Part shown: piece after piece, positions 18,976 through 28,411 of the stretch
Layout: each line of letters starts with the position of its first letter
Numbering within the stretch: the first letter of the stretch is position 1
Origin: JAABRU01 sp041390465
Lineage (GTDB): Bacteria > Desulfobacterota > Desulfobacteria > Desulfobacterales > Desulfococcaceae
Direction: 5' to 3'
DNA: 64,000 nt
NCBI GenBank assembly: GCA_041390465.1
Contig: JAWKPW010000004.1
Coordinates: 1 to 64,000 of the forward strand
Notes under the pieces: generated by a model
What the model saw: only the letters and a program-made list of their open reading frames with translations
Databases searched by the model: none
Told to the model about the DNA's origin: nothing
Position numbers and translations under genes: made by a program

Positions 18976-20496
18976 TTATTCCCGCCCCTCCTTTTCAATG
19001 GAGATCACACCCAGCTTCACCATGGTCAGCAGGTGATTGTAGGTGCGCAGGTCGGTCAGGGAACTTGCATCAATCACATCCCTGACCCCGCCATGCTGCA
19101 GGACAAGCGTCAGCACATCCCTGAGCCCGGGACGGGATTTGATCCGGGAAACTTTTTCGAGATTGTCATGGTTGATCGTAATCCGGTTGTTGAAAGAGGC
19201 TTTGCGCAAATCTTTGAGAGTGAGCACCTCCCTGTTTCCGTCCTCAATGAGTTCGTTCATATCCTCCTGGATGGTCTGCACCACAACAACCGGCTGGGGC
19301 TCGAATTTCGGAGCTCCTCCCCTGTCGGCAAATATGCGGTACAGGGCCTTTTTGCCAGTCACCCTGCCGTGAAAGGCATGAACCACCCGGCCTTCCTGGA
19401 AAAAAATCATCTGTTTTTCCTGACGCCTGCCGATTTCCAGAGTTCCGGTCAGTTTTCTGCTTTCCACATTCTTCAGCACTTTCAGTAACCATTCTTCTAT
19501 CATCAGTTCCGGCCTGGCCTTTCTGACTTTTTTTTCCGGTTCTTTTTTTTCGTCCACAACAGGATCTGCAACCTTTGTATTGAGCATTTCATTTACAATT
19601 GCCGCAGCTCTGGGACGGCTCATTTTGCCATTGTTGAGAATATCACTTACGGTGGAACCCTTGTCCGCCATTCTTATGATGTTCTGAACCCGCTCTTTTC
19701 CAAAACGGTCCTCCACCTCAGGCAGCGGATCGGTGGAAAGGATGCGAAGCCGGACATCCAGATCCGGCAGCCGGGAATACAGGCCCTTTGCCTCGTCAAT
19801 CAGACGGCTTCCCTGCAGAAGGGCAGCCATATTGGTCATTTTGATCTGCTCAGGTTCGTCAACAGTTCTTCCGTAAAATTCAAAGTATCCCTCTTCCTCA
19901 TCCATCAGACTGTAAAATGCCTCGGTTCCCTCCAGGAGCCCGAACTGGGCTTTCACCAGATTGCCTTTTTTGAACAGAATTCTGCCCAGGGATTTGCCTT
20001 CTCCGGTTGTGAATTCCAGTTCTCCGCTTTTCTGGTTGGACTCCACAATCTGGATCACATCATTGAGATTCATCTGGGAAAGATTTCCGCTGAAATCGGC
20101 CTTGGACTGGAAGGATTTGGCTTTTGCCGCACGATCCAGCACCTTTTCCATGCGTTCGAGAAGAAAATCGGTTTTCACGGGTTTGCACACATAATCGTCC
20201 GCGCCCAGACGGAAGCCCTCCAACTGATCCGTGGCCTCGGTTTTCCCGGACAGAAAGATAAAGGGAATATTGGCGGTTTTGGAGTCCTGACGCACCTTTT
20301 CACAAAACTCATAGCCCGTCATCTGCGGCATTTCTATATCTGACACAATAATATGCGGCTTGATTCGGGGAATGCTGTCCAGAGCTTCCTGACCGCTTTT
20401 GAAATACTCGGCTTCATAATCAGCTTTGGACAGCTTGAATTTCAGCAGCCTTCCGATTTTGGGATCATCATCAACGATGAGAACCTTGCCTTTCAT
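18976..20496 (-). CDS. Response regulator with DUF4388/PATAN domains
   Basis: This 506-residue protein has an N-terminal receiver (Asp9-Asp10-Asp11 region, phosphoacceptor Asp53 in IIVSDIEMPQ, lysine in VCKPVK). Two regions resembling DUF4388 (PATAN) follow: about residues 133-235 (starting FSGNLSQMNLNDVIQIVE) and about 330-420 (LTGTLEIGRRQEKQMIFF with GRVVHAFHG). The receiver-PATAN arrangement is common in Desulfobacterota and Myxococcota and is thought to serve protein interaction. A CCTCC complement places a good ribosome-binding site before the ATG. No DNA-binding domain is seen. Confidence 0.85.
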   Translation of the reverse strand: MKGKVLIVDDDPKIGRLLKFKLSKADYEAEYFKSGQEALDSIPRIKPHIIVSDIEMPQMTGYEFCEKVRQDSKTANIPFIFLSGKTEATDQLEGFRLGADDYVCKPVKTDFLLERMEKVLDRAAKAKSFQSKADFSGNLSQMNLNDVIQIVESNQKSGELEFTTGEGKSLGRILFKKGNLVKAQFGLLEGTEAFYSLMDEEEGYFEFYGRTVDEPEQIKMTNMAALLQGSRLIDEAKGLYSRLPDLDVRLRILSTDPLPEVEDRFGKERVQNIIRMADKGSTVSDILNNGKMSRPRAAAIVNEMLNTKVADPVVDEKKEPEKKVRKARPELMIEEWLLKVLKNVESRKLTGTLEIGRRQEKQMIFFQEGRVVHAFHGRVTGKKALYRIFADRGGAPKFEPQPVVVVQTIQEDMNELIEDGNREVLTLKDLRKASFNNRITINHDNLEKVSRIKSRPGLRDVLTLVLQHGGVRDVIDASSLTDLRTYNHLLTMVKLGVISIEKEGRE

Positions 20497-21540
20497 TTTT
20501 CCTCCTTACATAACTGAAACAGGAAATTCAGTTATGCGGTATCCGGCAATTATGGTGAACGGGAAAGATGATTTTGCAAAAAATACAGGAAATGGTCAAC
20601 GGTTATTTCATACCCCAATGCGTTTCACTTTTTTCCCCAAGCTTTCTTTTTGATAGCAAAGCAATGAAAAAAATTCAATTTTATTTGTGTCTGCAGGGTG
20701 AAAAATATTTTCGTTTTCCCGGAGGTTCTGTGAAACCCGGGACATTTCACCGCTGTCCTGAAAAGTTCTGTCCCTTTCCTGACCATCTGAAAAACCGGTC
20801 CTGCTTTTAAAAACCGCCTGCGGTTATCCGGAGAGTGCGTTTATCCGAATTTTTCAGAAACAAGCAGATGCTGCAGAATTCCGGGCTGAATATGACAGCA
20901 TTGACAGGGCATTGCACCCCGCCAGACAGCGGCAGGAATTTCTGTCCTTTCAGACCGGGAACCTGCCCCCTGTCCCGTGCACACTTTCTGTCAAAGCCAA
21001 ACCCGGAACCGATCCGTTTTGGCAGATTCCCCCTGAACACAGGTCTCCGGGAAAGGGAATGTCTCCAGAAATTTATTTGGCAGTCCGCCCATTTTCATGA
21101 AAAAGTGCATTTTCTCCTTGACCAAACAGAGAATATCAACTATACGGATAAAAACATAATAAATCAAATTCATTAAATTATCAATGCCATATGCTGTCGT
21201 ATCCATATGATTTGTTTTGTTATTTTTTATACAGACGAGTTCGGGATTCCGGATACGGCGGCATGGCATCTGCTCTGTGTTCTGTTGTTTTATTCTGTAA
21301 ATCAGAAAGCTTAGATTTTCTGAACCTCTTTCCTGTCCCATACGGAGGGAACCGGTATCTGACTCATTTTCATGCCGGTGGAACCCAAAACCGGCAAAGA
21401 CAAAAAATTGTGATTCCTGGCAGACAAGAAGACCGCACTTTTTTCCAAAAGTATAATGTGACCCGGCCAGACAGGTCACGCCAACTTTAACCATGTGAGC
21501 CTGATGCAAGCACAGGACGCTTTACGAAAAAGGAGAGAAC
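20497..21540. other. 1.04-kb non-coding region before the hdr operon
   Basis: I see no supportable gene on either strand; the open frames are short and lack homology that I recognise. It is the divergent control region between the REC-DUF4388 gene and hdrC. The first half is moderately GC-rich and the part from 21100 to 21240 is AT-rich. A GGAGAG site immediately precedes hdrC. Its length leaves room for a small RNA or a long leader, but no structure stands out. Confidence 0.4.
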
Positions 21541-22161
21541 ATGACGGCACCTGCAATCGAATTCAGTCCTGAACGTACCGCACCGTTCCTGCAGGAAGTG
21601 ATGGAGCGTTCGGGACAGATGCTGACTGCCTGTTACCAGTGCAGGCGCTGCGCGGCCGGATGCTCAGTGGGAGATGAAACCGGGTGTTTCACTCCCAACC
21701 TGCTGATCCGCACAGTCGTTCTGGGAGACAGGGAGACAGCCCTGAACAACCCTCTGGTCTGGAAATGCGTTTCCTGCTACACCTGCGGAACCCGCTGCCC
21801 CAATGACATCCAGACCGCACGGATTACGGAAACCCTGAAAAAAATGGCAAAGGAGGCCCACGTGGAACCTCTGCTGCCAAAGGTGAAAGAGTTCCATGAT
21901 TCGTTTGTGGAATCCGGCCTGCGCTGGGGCCGGGTCAATGAAATGGAATTCATGGGAGTGTATGAGACCAAAGGCGCTCTCCGGGAAGCCAGGGTGAAAA
22001 ATTACAATGCCATTGTCGAGGAAATCAGGGAACAGGCCAAGCTGGGACTGGCCATGTTCAAACGCAAACGGATGCACGCGGGTTTCCTCATGGCCAAAGG
22101 CCGGGGGGAAATCAAGGCCCTGTACAAAAAAGCAAAACAGATGACAACGATTGATCAGTGA
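21541..22161 (+). CDS. hdrC: HdrC-like iron-sulfur subunit
   Basis: This 206-residue cytoplasmic protein has two [4Fe-4S] motifs, CYQCRRCAAGC (near residue 30) and CVSCYTCGTRCP (near 79), as in subunit C of heterodisulfide reductase. It passes electrons between HdrA and the catalytic HdrB. A GGAGAG ribosome-binding site is correctly spaced. It is the first gene of the hdrC-hdrB-hdrA-mvhD-metV-metF-frhB cluster. The cluster context suggests electron transfer linked to methylenetetrahydrofolate reductase rather than methanogenic CoM-S-S-CoB reduction. Confidence 0.93.
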   Translation: MTAPAIEFSPERTAPFLQEVMERSGQMLTACYQCRRCAAGCSVGDETGCFTPNLLIRTVVLGDRETALNNPLVWKCVSCYTCGTRCPNDIQTARITETLKKMAKEAHVEPLLPKVKEFHDSFVESGLRWGRVNEMEFMGVYETKGALREARVKNYNAIVEEIREQAKLGLAMFKRKRMHAGFLMAKGRGEIKALYKKAKQMTTIDQ

Positions 22162-22250
22162 ACAGTTATCAGTGAACAGTTGCCAGTGAACAGCGGACAG
22201 AGTTTCTTTCTTTTTCCTGACAACTGATAACTGAATTCTGACAACTGAAA
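22155..22250. repeat. Degenerate CAGTGAACAGTT-type short repeats
   Basis: The hdrC-hdrB gap is filled with units such as CAGTGAACAGTTATCAGTG and their complements (TGACAACTGATAACTG). The same repeats occupy the hdrA-mvhD gap (26133-26290) and the qmoB-qmoC gap (54187-54265). A GTGTCAGGTGT-type relative lies between aprA and qmoA. Confidence 0.75.
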
Positions 22251-22261
22251 AGAGGTGGATC

Positions 22262-23146
22262 ATGGAAATAGGATATTATCCCGGATGTTCCCTGAAGCAG
22301 TCTTCTGCATTGTATGATCTACAGTCCCGGCGGATTTTTTCGGAGCTGGGGGTGGATCTCAGAGAAATTGAAGACTGGAACTGCTGCGGCGCCACGTCTG
22401 CGGGCAAGGTGAATGATTTTCTGGCTGTGGGCATGCCGGCCCGGAACATTGGGATTGCCGAGGCTGCGGGCTTTGATGAGGTGGTGATTCCCTGCTCGGC
22501 CTGCTATTCCCGGACATTGGTGGCCCAGAAGCGGCTGGAGGACAATCCTGCACTGCGCACCGAGGTCAACCGGGGTCTGTCCCGGAAGGTGGAGGGCAGA
22601 GTCAGGATTTCCTCGATTCTGGAGGTGCTGATCTCCCGGATTGACAACGGTGCGATGAAAAACAAAAATCTCAAGAAATTTCGGGGGCTGCATCCGGTGT
22701 GCTATTACGGGTGCATGCAGACCCGTTTTCCCTATACAGTGCCGGTTCCGGACAATGTGGAAAATCCCCAGGGCATGGAGACTGTGCTGGCGGCCGTTGG
22801 GGTCCAGGCCATTGACTGGAACTGCAAGACCTGGTGCTGCGGTGCGTCCGCGTCTGTGAATGATGCGGAAACTGCGCACAGTCTGATGGCCAGAATCATG
22901 AAGGAGGCACTGGCAAGGGGAGCGAACTGCTTTGTGGTGACCTGCCCCATGTGCCAGTTGAATCTGGATGCGCATCAGGATGCCTTTTGTGAAAAGCATG
23001 GCATTGGGGAACGGCTGCCTGTGTTTTTCATCACCGAGGTGCTGGGTGCGGCTTTGGGCATCAGTCCGGAGGATTTGCACGCGGACCGGCATTTCACAGA
23101 CGGCATGAAACTATTGAAGGAGCTGGAACAGGATGAGCAAAAATAG
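22262..23146 (+). CDS. hdrB: HdrB-like subunit with two CCG domains
   Basis: This 294-residue protein carries two cysteine-rich CCG domains, the ligands of the two non-cubane [4Fe-4S] clusters of heterodisulfide reductase. The first uses GCSLKQSS, NCCGATS and CSACYSR; the second uses CYYGCMQTR, WCCGASAS and CPMCQLNLD. It would be the thiol/disulfide-active or electron-accepting subunit. The stop overlaps the hdrA start by 14 bases, so the two are translationally coupled. Confidence 0.94.
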   Translation: MEIGYYPGCSLKQSSALYDLQSRRIFSELGVDLREIEDWNCCGATSAGKVNDFLAVGMPARNIGIAEAAGFDEVVIPCSACYSRTLVAQKRLEDNPALRTEVNRGLSRKVEGRVRISSILEVLISRIDNGAMKNKNLKKFRGLHPVCYYGCMQTRFPYTVPVPDNVENPQGMETVLAAVGVQAIDWNCKTWCCGASASVNDAETAHSLMARIMKEALARGANCFVVTCPMCQLNLDAHQDAFCEKHGIGERLPVFFITEVLGAALGISPEDLHADRHFTDGMKLLKELEQDEQK

Positions 23147-26137
23147 CAGCAAACGCGGATCTGTGCTGATAGCGGGGGGCGGCATCGGGGGGATGCAGGC
23201 TGCCCTGGATCTGGCGGACAGCGGGTTCAAGGTCCATATGATCCAGCGGGAGTCTTCCATTGGGGGGACAATGGCCATGCTGGACAAGACCTTTCCCACA
23301 GGTGACTGCTCCATGTGCATGATCTCCCCCAAGATGGTGGAAGTGGGGCGTCATCCCAACATTGTGATTCACACGCTTTCAGAAGTGGCGGGGGTGGACG
23401 GGGAGCCCGGAAATTTCACGGTGCGGGTGCGGGAGCAGCCCCGGTTTGTGAATCCGGAACTGTGCACGGGCTGCGGTGCGTGCGAAAAAAAATGTCCCCG
23501 GCTGGTGCTCAGCGAGTTTGAACAGGGACTGAGCAAACGCAAAGCCATTTACACGATTCTGCCCCAGGCTGTGCCCCTGACACGGGTGATAGACAAAGAC
23601 AACTGCATTTATCTGACCAAGGGCAAGTGCCGGGCCTGCGTGAAGTTCTGTCCCACCGGGGCCATCAATTTTGAGGACACGGAAAAGGAATATGATCTCA
23701 GGTGGGAGCCATTATTCTAGTCTTGGCCTGGAGCGCTACAATCCCAAAATCTGGGGGAACTGGGATTTCCGACGCCGGGCCAATGACCTCCATACAGTTT
23801 GAGCGCATTCTGTCTGCTTCCGGGCCTTTTATGGGAGAAATCAAGCGTCCCTCGGATGAGCGGCATCCCCGGAAAGTGGCCTGGATTCAGTGTGTGGGCT
23901 CCAGAGACCGGCGCAATGCCAATCCCTGGTGCTCGTCCGTGTGCTGCATGTATGCCACCAAGCAGGCCGTGATAGCCAAAGAGCATGACGGCAGCATTCA
24001 GCCCACGATTTTCTACATGGAAATGCGGGCATTCGGCAAGGATTTTGACAAGTATGTGGACAGGGCCAAAAACCAGTACGGGGTGGTGTATCGAAGAACC
24101 ATGATCTCGGATGTGCGGGAAGAGCCGGGCACAGGCAATCTGATCCTGCGCTATGCCCAGCCGGACGGGGTTTTGGTGAATGAGTCCTTTGACATGGTGG
24201 TGCTGTCCATTGGATTTCAGCCCCATGAGGATGGCTTTCGAACTGGCCAAACCTTTGGCATTGCCCCCAATGAACACCGCTTTGCCAAGACCACAGCGTT
24301 TGCGCCGGTGGAAACCACGCGGCCGGGTGTGTATGTGACCGGAACCTTTCAGGGCCCCAAGGATATTCCGGAAACTGTGGCACAGGGCAGCGCGGTCGCG
24401 GGACGGAGCATGGCTCTGCTGGGTGAGGCCAGGGGAACCGAGATTACAGTAAAGGAACTGCCTCCGGAAACGGATGTCACGGGCACGGATCCCCGCATCG
24501 GGGTGTTTAAAGCACGCGGCATCAATATTTCCCAGACCGTGGACGTGAAGCATGTGGCCGCAGAGATGGGCAAAGAGGCCAATGTGGTGCATTCCGAGGA
24601 TTTGATGTATGCCTGCGCGCCGGACGGGCAGGAAAAGATCAAGGAACTCATCAAAGAGCACAATCTCAACCGGGTGATTGTGGCCTCGTGCACGCCCAGA
24701 ACCCATGCGCCCCTGTTTCAGGAAACCATCCGGGACGCGGGGCTGAACAAATATCTGTTTGAACTCGCGGACATTCGGGAGCAGTGCTCCTGGTGCCATA
24801 TGGGGCAGAAGGAGGCGGCCACGAAAAAGGCTGCCGAGATTGTGCGCATGAATGTGGCAAAGGCCCGCTATCTGCAGCCGGTGCAGACCGATTCTGTGCC
24901 GGTGACTCCCGGCGCCATGATTATTGGCGGCGGTGTGGCAGGCATGACTGCCGCGCTGGCTTTGGGGGATCAGGGCTTTGAGGTGCACATTGTGGAAAAG
25001 GAGAAGGAACTGGGGGGACTGGCCCGGCATGTGCACCGCACCTTGGACGGCAGTGATGTGCAGGCCTTTGTGAAGGAAAAGATTGCGCAGGTGAAGGCAC
25101 ATCCCAAAATCACGGTGCACACGGGCGCAGAAGTGGACAAAAGCGGCGGTTTCATCGGCAATTTCCAGACCGCCCTGACCAACGGGGACAGTTTTGTGCA
25201 TGGCGCCATTGTGGTGGCCAGCGGCGGGGCCGAGTATGAACCCAAAGGGGAATACGGATACGGGGAAAGTGAGCGGATTATCACCCAAAGGGATCTGGAA
25301 AAGCGGCTGGCCGAGGGGATCAATGTCACAGGCAAACATTTTGTGATGATTCAGTGCGTGGGATCCAGAGAGGAGCCCAACAATTACTGTTCCCGTGTCT
25401 GCTGTCAGGATGCCATCAAGAACGCCATAGCCATCAGGGAAAAATCTCCGAGTGCGCATGTGACCGTTCTGTACCGGGATATCCGCACCTACGGACTGCG
25501 CGAGGATTATTATCAGAAGGCCAGGGAACTGGGCGTGTCTTTCATCCGGTTTGAGCCGGAGAAAAAGCCGGATGTGAAAATCATGGGCAGTCTGATCAAA
25601 ATAAAGACCTTTGACTATGTGCTGAACCGGGATGTGGTGCTGAGCCCGGATTTTGTGGTGCTTTCGACCGGGCTGCGGCCCCATCCCAGCACAGAGAAGA
25701 TCAGCCGCCAGTACAAGCTGACCCGGAACATGGACGGGTATTTTCTGGAGGCCCATGTCAAACTCCGGCCTGTGGATTTTCCCAGTGAGGGCATTTATCT
25801 GGCAGGACTGGCCCATGCGCCCAAAAATTTTGATGAAACCATCAGTCAGGCTCTGGCGGCCGCGGGACGTGCGGGTGTGCTGCTGTCCCATGAGCGCCTG
25901 AGTGTGTCCGGTGTCATCTCCAAGCACAACCGGGACATCTGCATGTCCTGCCTGGCCTGCTTCCGGCTGTGTCCCTTTGGCTCGCCCTATATTGCAGAGG
26001 ACGGGAAGGTCAGCCACAATGAGGTGCTTTGCACGGGCTGCGGAATCTGCGCGGGGGTATGTCCGGCAAAGGCATTTCAGGTCAACAGTTTCCGGGATGA
26101 TCAGATCTTTGCCATGATTGATGCTGCGGTGCAGTGA
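23133..26137 (+). CDS. hdrA: HdrA-like flavoprotein, double FAD module (frameshifts near 23.7 kb)
   Basis: This is the large FAD/iron-sulfur subunit that performs electron bifurcation or confurcation in Hdr complexes. Joined, it has about 1,000 residues, larger than the classical form of about 650. The N-terminal part has the FAD fingerprint AGGGIGGMQAALDLA and ferredoxin motifs CTGCGACEKKCP and CRACVKFCP. A second FAD fingerprint, IIGGGVAGMTAALALG, begins near 24920. The C-terminus has CMSCLACFRLCP and CTGCGICAGVCP. Between 23695 and 23790 the frame shifts two or three times, while GLERYNPKIWGNWDF and RRRAND remain readable in other frames. The damage is confined to 100 bases of an otherwise pristine gene, so sequence error is likely. 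Confidence 0.88.
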
Positions 26138-26290
26138 ACAGTTGTCAGTGAACAGTGAACAGTTATCAGCAACATCTGTTTTCCATCTGACTGACAATCG
26201 CAGATGGACACTGGTGACTGTGTGGAACACTTACACCTGAACACTGAGCACTGATAACTGACAATTGATAACGGAACACTGATAACTGAA
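26133..26290. repeat. Degenerate CAGTGAACAGTT-type short repeats
   Basis: The hdrA-mvhD gap consists of AACAGTTGTCAGTGAACAGT-like units on one side and ACTGATAACTGACAATTG-like complements on the other. The family is the same as at 22155-22250 and 54187-54265. Confidence 0.75.
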
Positions 26291-26310
26291 AACGGGGAGA
26301 AACAAATATT

Positions 26311-26802
26311 ATGAGCGGAAAACCCAAAGCAGCAGAGGAGAAACCCCCGGTTGAAACCCAGCGGGATGCGCCTCCGGGATGGGAGCCCAGTGTGCTGGCC
26401 TTTGCCTGCCATTACTGTGCCTTTGCCGCGGCTGATCTGGCCGGGGTGATGCGCCTGTCCTATTCGCCGAATGTGAAGATTATCCGGATTCCCTGCACGG
26501 GAAAGCTGGATCATGCCTATGCGCTGCGTGCGTTTGAGCGGGGGGTGGACGGTCTTTTTGTGGCCGGGTGACTGGAGGGACAGTGCCATTTCCTGGAAGG
26601 AAATTTCAACGCAAAGAAAAGAGTCGGTCATCTCAAAACTCTGCTTCCCCAAGTGGGCATTGATCCGGACAGAATTGAAATGTACAATCTGTCTGCGGCC
26701 ATGGGCCCCAGGTGGGCGGAGATCTGCACAGAGTTCACGGAGAAGATCCGGAAAATGGGGCCTTCTCCCATATGGTTTGCCTTACACGCGAGAAAGGAGT
26801 GA
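26311..26802 (+). CDS. mvhD: MvhD/FlpD-like [2Fe-2S] protein (one frameshift)
   Basis: The small iron-sulfur protein (about 160 residues) links HdrA to an electron donor or acceptor such as a hydrogenase or, in metVF clusters, MetV. Conserved cysteines appear in FACHYCAF, RIPCTGKLD and GCLEGQCHF. The frame shifts once near 26570, between VDGLFVAG and CLEGQCHF. The remainder (VGHLKTLLPQVGIDPDRIEM and the end IWFALHARKE) is open in the next frame. The break falls right at the third cysteine motif with both sides well conserved, so a sequencing error is likely. The metV start follows six bases later. Confidence 0.87.
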
Positions 26803-26808
26803 GTCACG

Positions 26809-27477
26809 ATGATTGTCGGAGAACAGAAACCCCTGGAAGAAATCTGGGAGATGATAAAGGGTCACAAAAAGGTTCTGGTCTTTGGGTGCAACACCTGCGT
26901 GGCCGTGTGTCAGCAGGGCGGCAACAAGGAGGCTGAGATTCTGGCATCTCTGCTGCGGATGAAGGCCACACAGGAAGGTGTGAGCATTGAGATCACCAAT
27001 TCCGGCATTGAGCGCCAGTGCGAGCATGAGTTCTTTGAGAAGGCCGAGAGCGAGATACAGGGCGCGGAGGCGGTTCTGAGCACGGCCTGCGGCATCGGGG
27101 TGCAGTTCATGGCCGAGAAATATGAAAAACCGATCTATCCGGGACTGAACACCACCTTTCTGGGCGCTGTGGAAAAATTCGGTGTGTACACGGAGCGGTG
27201 CCAGGCCTGCGGTCAGTGCATTCTGGGACAGACGGCCGGCATATGCCCCATAGCCCGGTGCGCGAAGCGGCTGCTCAACGGCCCCTGCGGAGGTTCCACA
27301 AAGGGTTCGTGCGAAATCAGCAAGGATGTGCCCTGCGCATGGCAGTTGATTGTGGATCGCCTGAAACTGCTGGGCAGAATTGATGACTATGAGAAACTGG
27401 CACCCATCAAGGACTGGTCCACGGACAGAGCCGGCGGACCCCGCAAACTGGTGAGGGAGGATTTGGTCAATGAGTGA
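26809..27477 (+). CDS. metV: MetV, zinc/iron-sulfur partner of methylenetetrahydrofolate reductase
   Basis: This 222-residue protein matches the MTHFR C-terminal (MetV) family, which forms a complex with MetF in acetogens and sulfate reducers. Cysteines cluster as CNTCVAVCQQGG near residue 26 and as CQACGQCILGQTAGICP and CAKRLLNGPCGG near residues 130-160, suitable for [4Fe-4S] centres. A GGAG site is present and it overlaps metF by eight bases. In Moorella-type systems MetVF-HdrABC-MvhD forms one complex; the same gene set here supports that role. Confidence 0.92.
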   Translation: MIVGEQKPLEEIWEMIKGHKKVLVFGCNTCVAVCQQGGNKEAEILASLLRMKATQEGVSIEITNSGIERQCEHEFFEKAESEIQGAEAVLSTACGIGVQFMAEKYEKPIYPGLNTTFLGAVEKFGVYTERCQACGQCILGQTAGICPIARCAKRLLNGPCGGSTKGSCEISKDVPCAWQLIVDRLKLLGRIDDYEKLAPIKDWSTDRAGGPRKLVREDLVNE

Positions 27478-28402
27478 AGCAAAAACCCCCAGCAAACTGG
27501 AAAAAATTTTGAGGGCCGGTCATCTTGCCGTGACTTCGGAGTGCGGGCCGCCCCGGGGCAGTGATCCGAATGCCATTGTGGAAAAGGCCGAGCTGATCAA
27601 GGATTATGTGGATGCCATCAACATTACGGACAATCAGACCTCGGTGTGCCGAATGTGTTCTCTGGCCGCGTGCATCCGGCTGAAAACTTTGGGTGTGGAG
27701 CCGGTGCTGCAGATGGTGACAAGGGACAGAAACCGGATTGCACTGCAAAGTGACATTCTGGGTGCGGCTTCCTGGGACATTCACAATATTCTGTGTCTGA
27801 GCGGGGATCATCAGAAATTCGGGGATCATGCCTCAGGCCAGAATGTGCATGATCTGGATTCCATGCAGTTGATTCAGACCGTGCGGAAGATGCGGGATGA
27901 GGGGAAATTTCTGGGCGGAGATCCCATCACCCGTCCGCCGCAGATGTTTGTGGGCGCGGCTGCCAATCCCTTTGCTGATCCCTATGAGATCCGGGTGTCC
28001 CGGCTGGCCAAGAAAGTGGCAGCCGGCGTGGAGTTCATTCAGACCCAGTGCATTTACAACATGGACAAGATCAAAGACTGGATGAAAAAAGTGGTGGATC
28101 GGGGTCTGCATGAAAAAGTTTTCATCATGGCCGGCATGACACCCATGAAATCCGTTGGCATGGCCCGGTACATGAAAAACCGGGTTCCGGGCATGGATGT
28201 GCCGGATGCTGTGGTCAAGCGGCTGGCAGACACGCCCAAGGACAAACAGGCCGAGGAAGGCATCAGGATGTGCATTGAGCAGATTCAGGAACTCAAGGAA
28301 GTGCCGGGCATACGGGGATTCCACATCATGGCCATTGAATGGGAGGAAAAGGTTCCGGAGATTGTGAAGGCTGCGGGACTGTATCCCAGACCCCAGGTAT
28401 AG
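27470..28402 (+). CDS. metF: MetF, methylenetetrahydrofolate reductase
   Basis: This 310-residue FAD- or FMN-binding TIM-barrel enzyme interconverts methylene- and methyl-tetrahydrofolate, the last step of the methyl branch of the Wood-Ljungdahl pathway. Typical parts are VTSECGPPRGSD at the start, LCLSGDHQKFGDH (flavin region), VGAAANPFADP, and EFIQTQCIYNMD in the barrel. The start overlaps metV. In complete-oxidising sulfate reducers the pathway usually runs in the oxidative direction. The flanking Hdr genes suggest that the redox step is coupled to ferredoxin or another carrier. Confidence 0.94.
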   Translation: MSEAKTPSKLEKILRAGHLAVTSECGPPRGSDPNAIVEKAELIKDYVDAINITDNQTSVCRMCSLAACIRLKTLGVEPVLQMVTRDRNRIALQSDILGAASWDIHNILCLSGDHQKFGDHASGQNVHDLDSMQLIQTVRKMRDEGKFLGGDPITRPPQMFVGAAANPFADPYEIRVSRLAKKVAAGVEFIQTQCIYNMDKIKDWMKKVVDRGLHEKVFIMAGMTPMKSVGMARYMKNRVPGMDVPDAVVKRLADTPKDKQAEEGIRMCIEQIQELKEVPGIRGFHIMAIEWEEKVPEIVKAAGLYPRPQV

Positions 28403-28411
28403 GAGGGCGGT

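Noticed and set aside
20497..21540. Searched for a riboswitch or small RNA before the hdr operon
   Set aside because: No conserved core or strong stem set could be recognised by eye.
21777..21971. Short antisense frames in hdrC
   Set aside because: They are complements of the cysteine-motif gene and have no support of their own.
23717..26230. Very long open frame (over 800 codons) on the minus strand opposite hdrA
   Set aside because: It mirrors the codon structure of a well-supported plus-strand gene, has a His/Gly/Pro-rich, non-protein-like composition and no recognisable domain.
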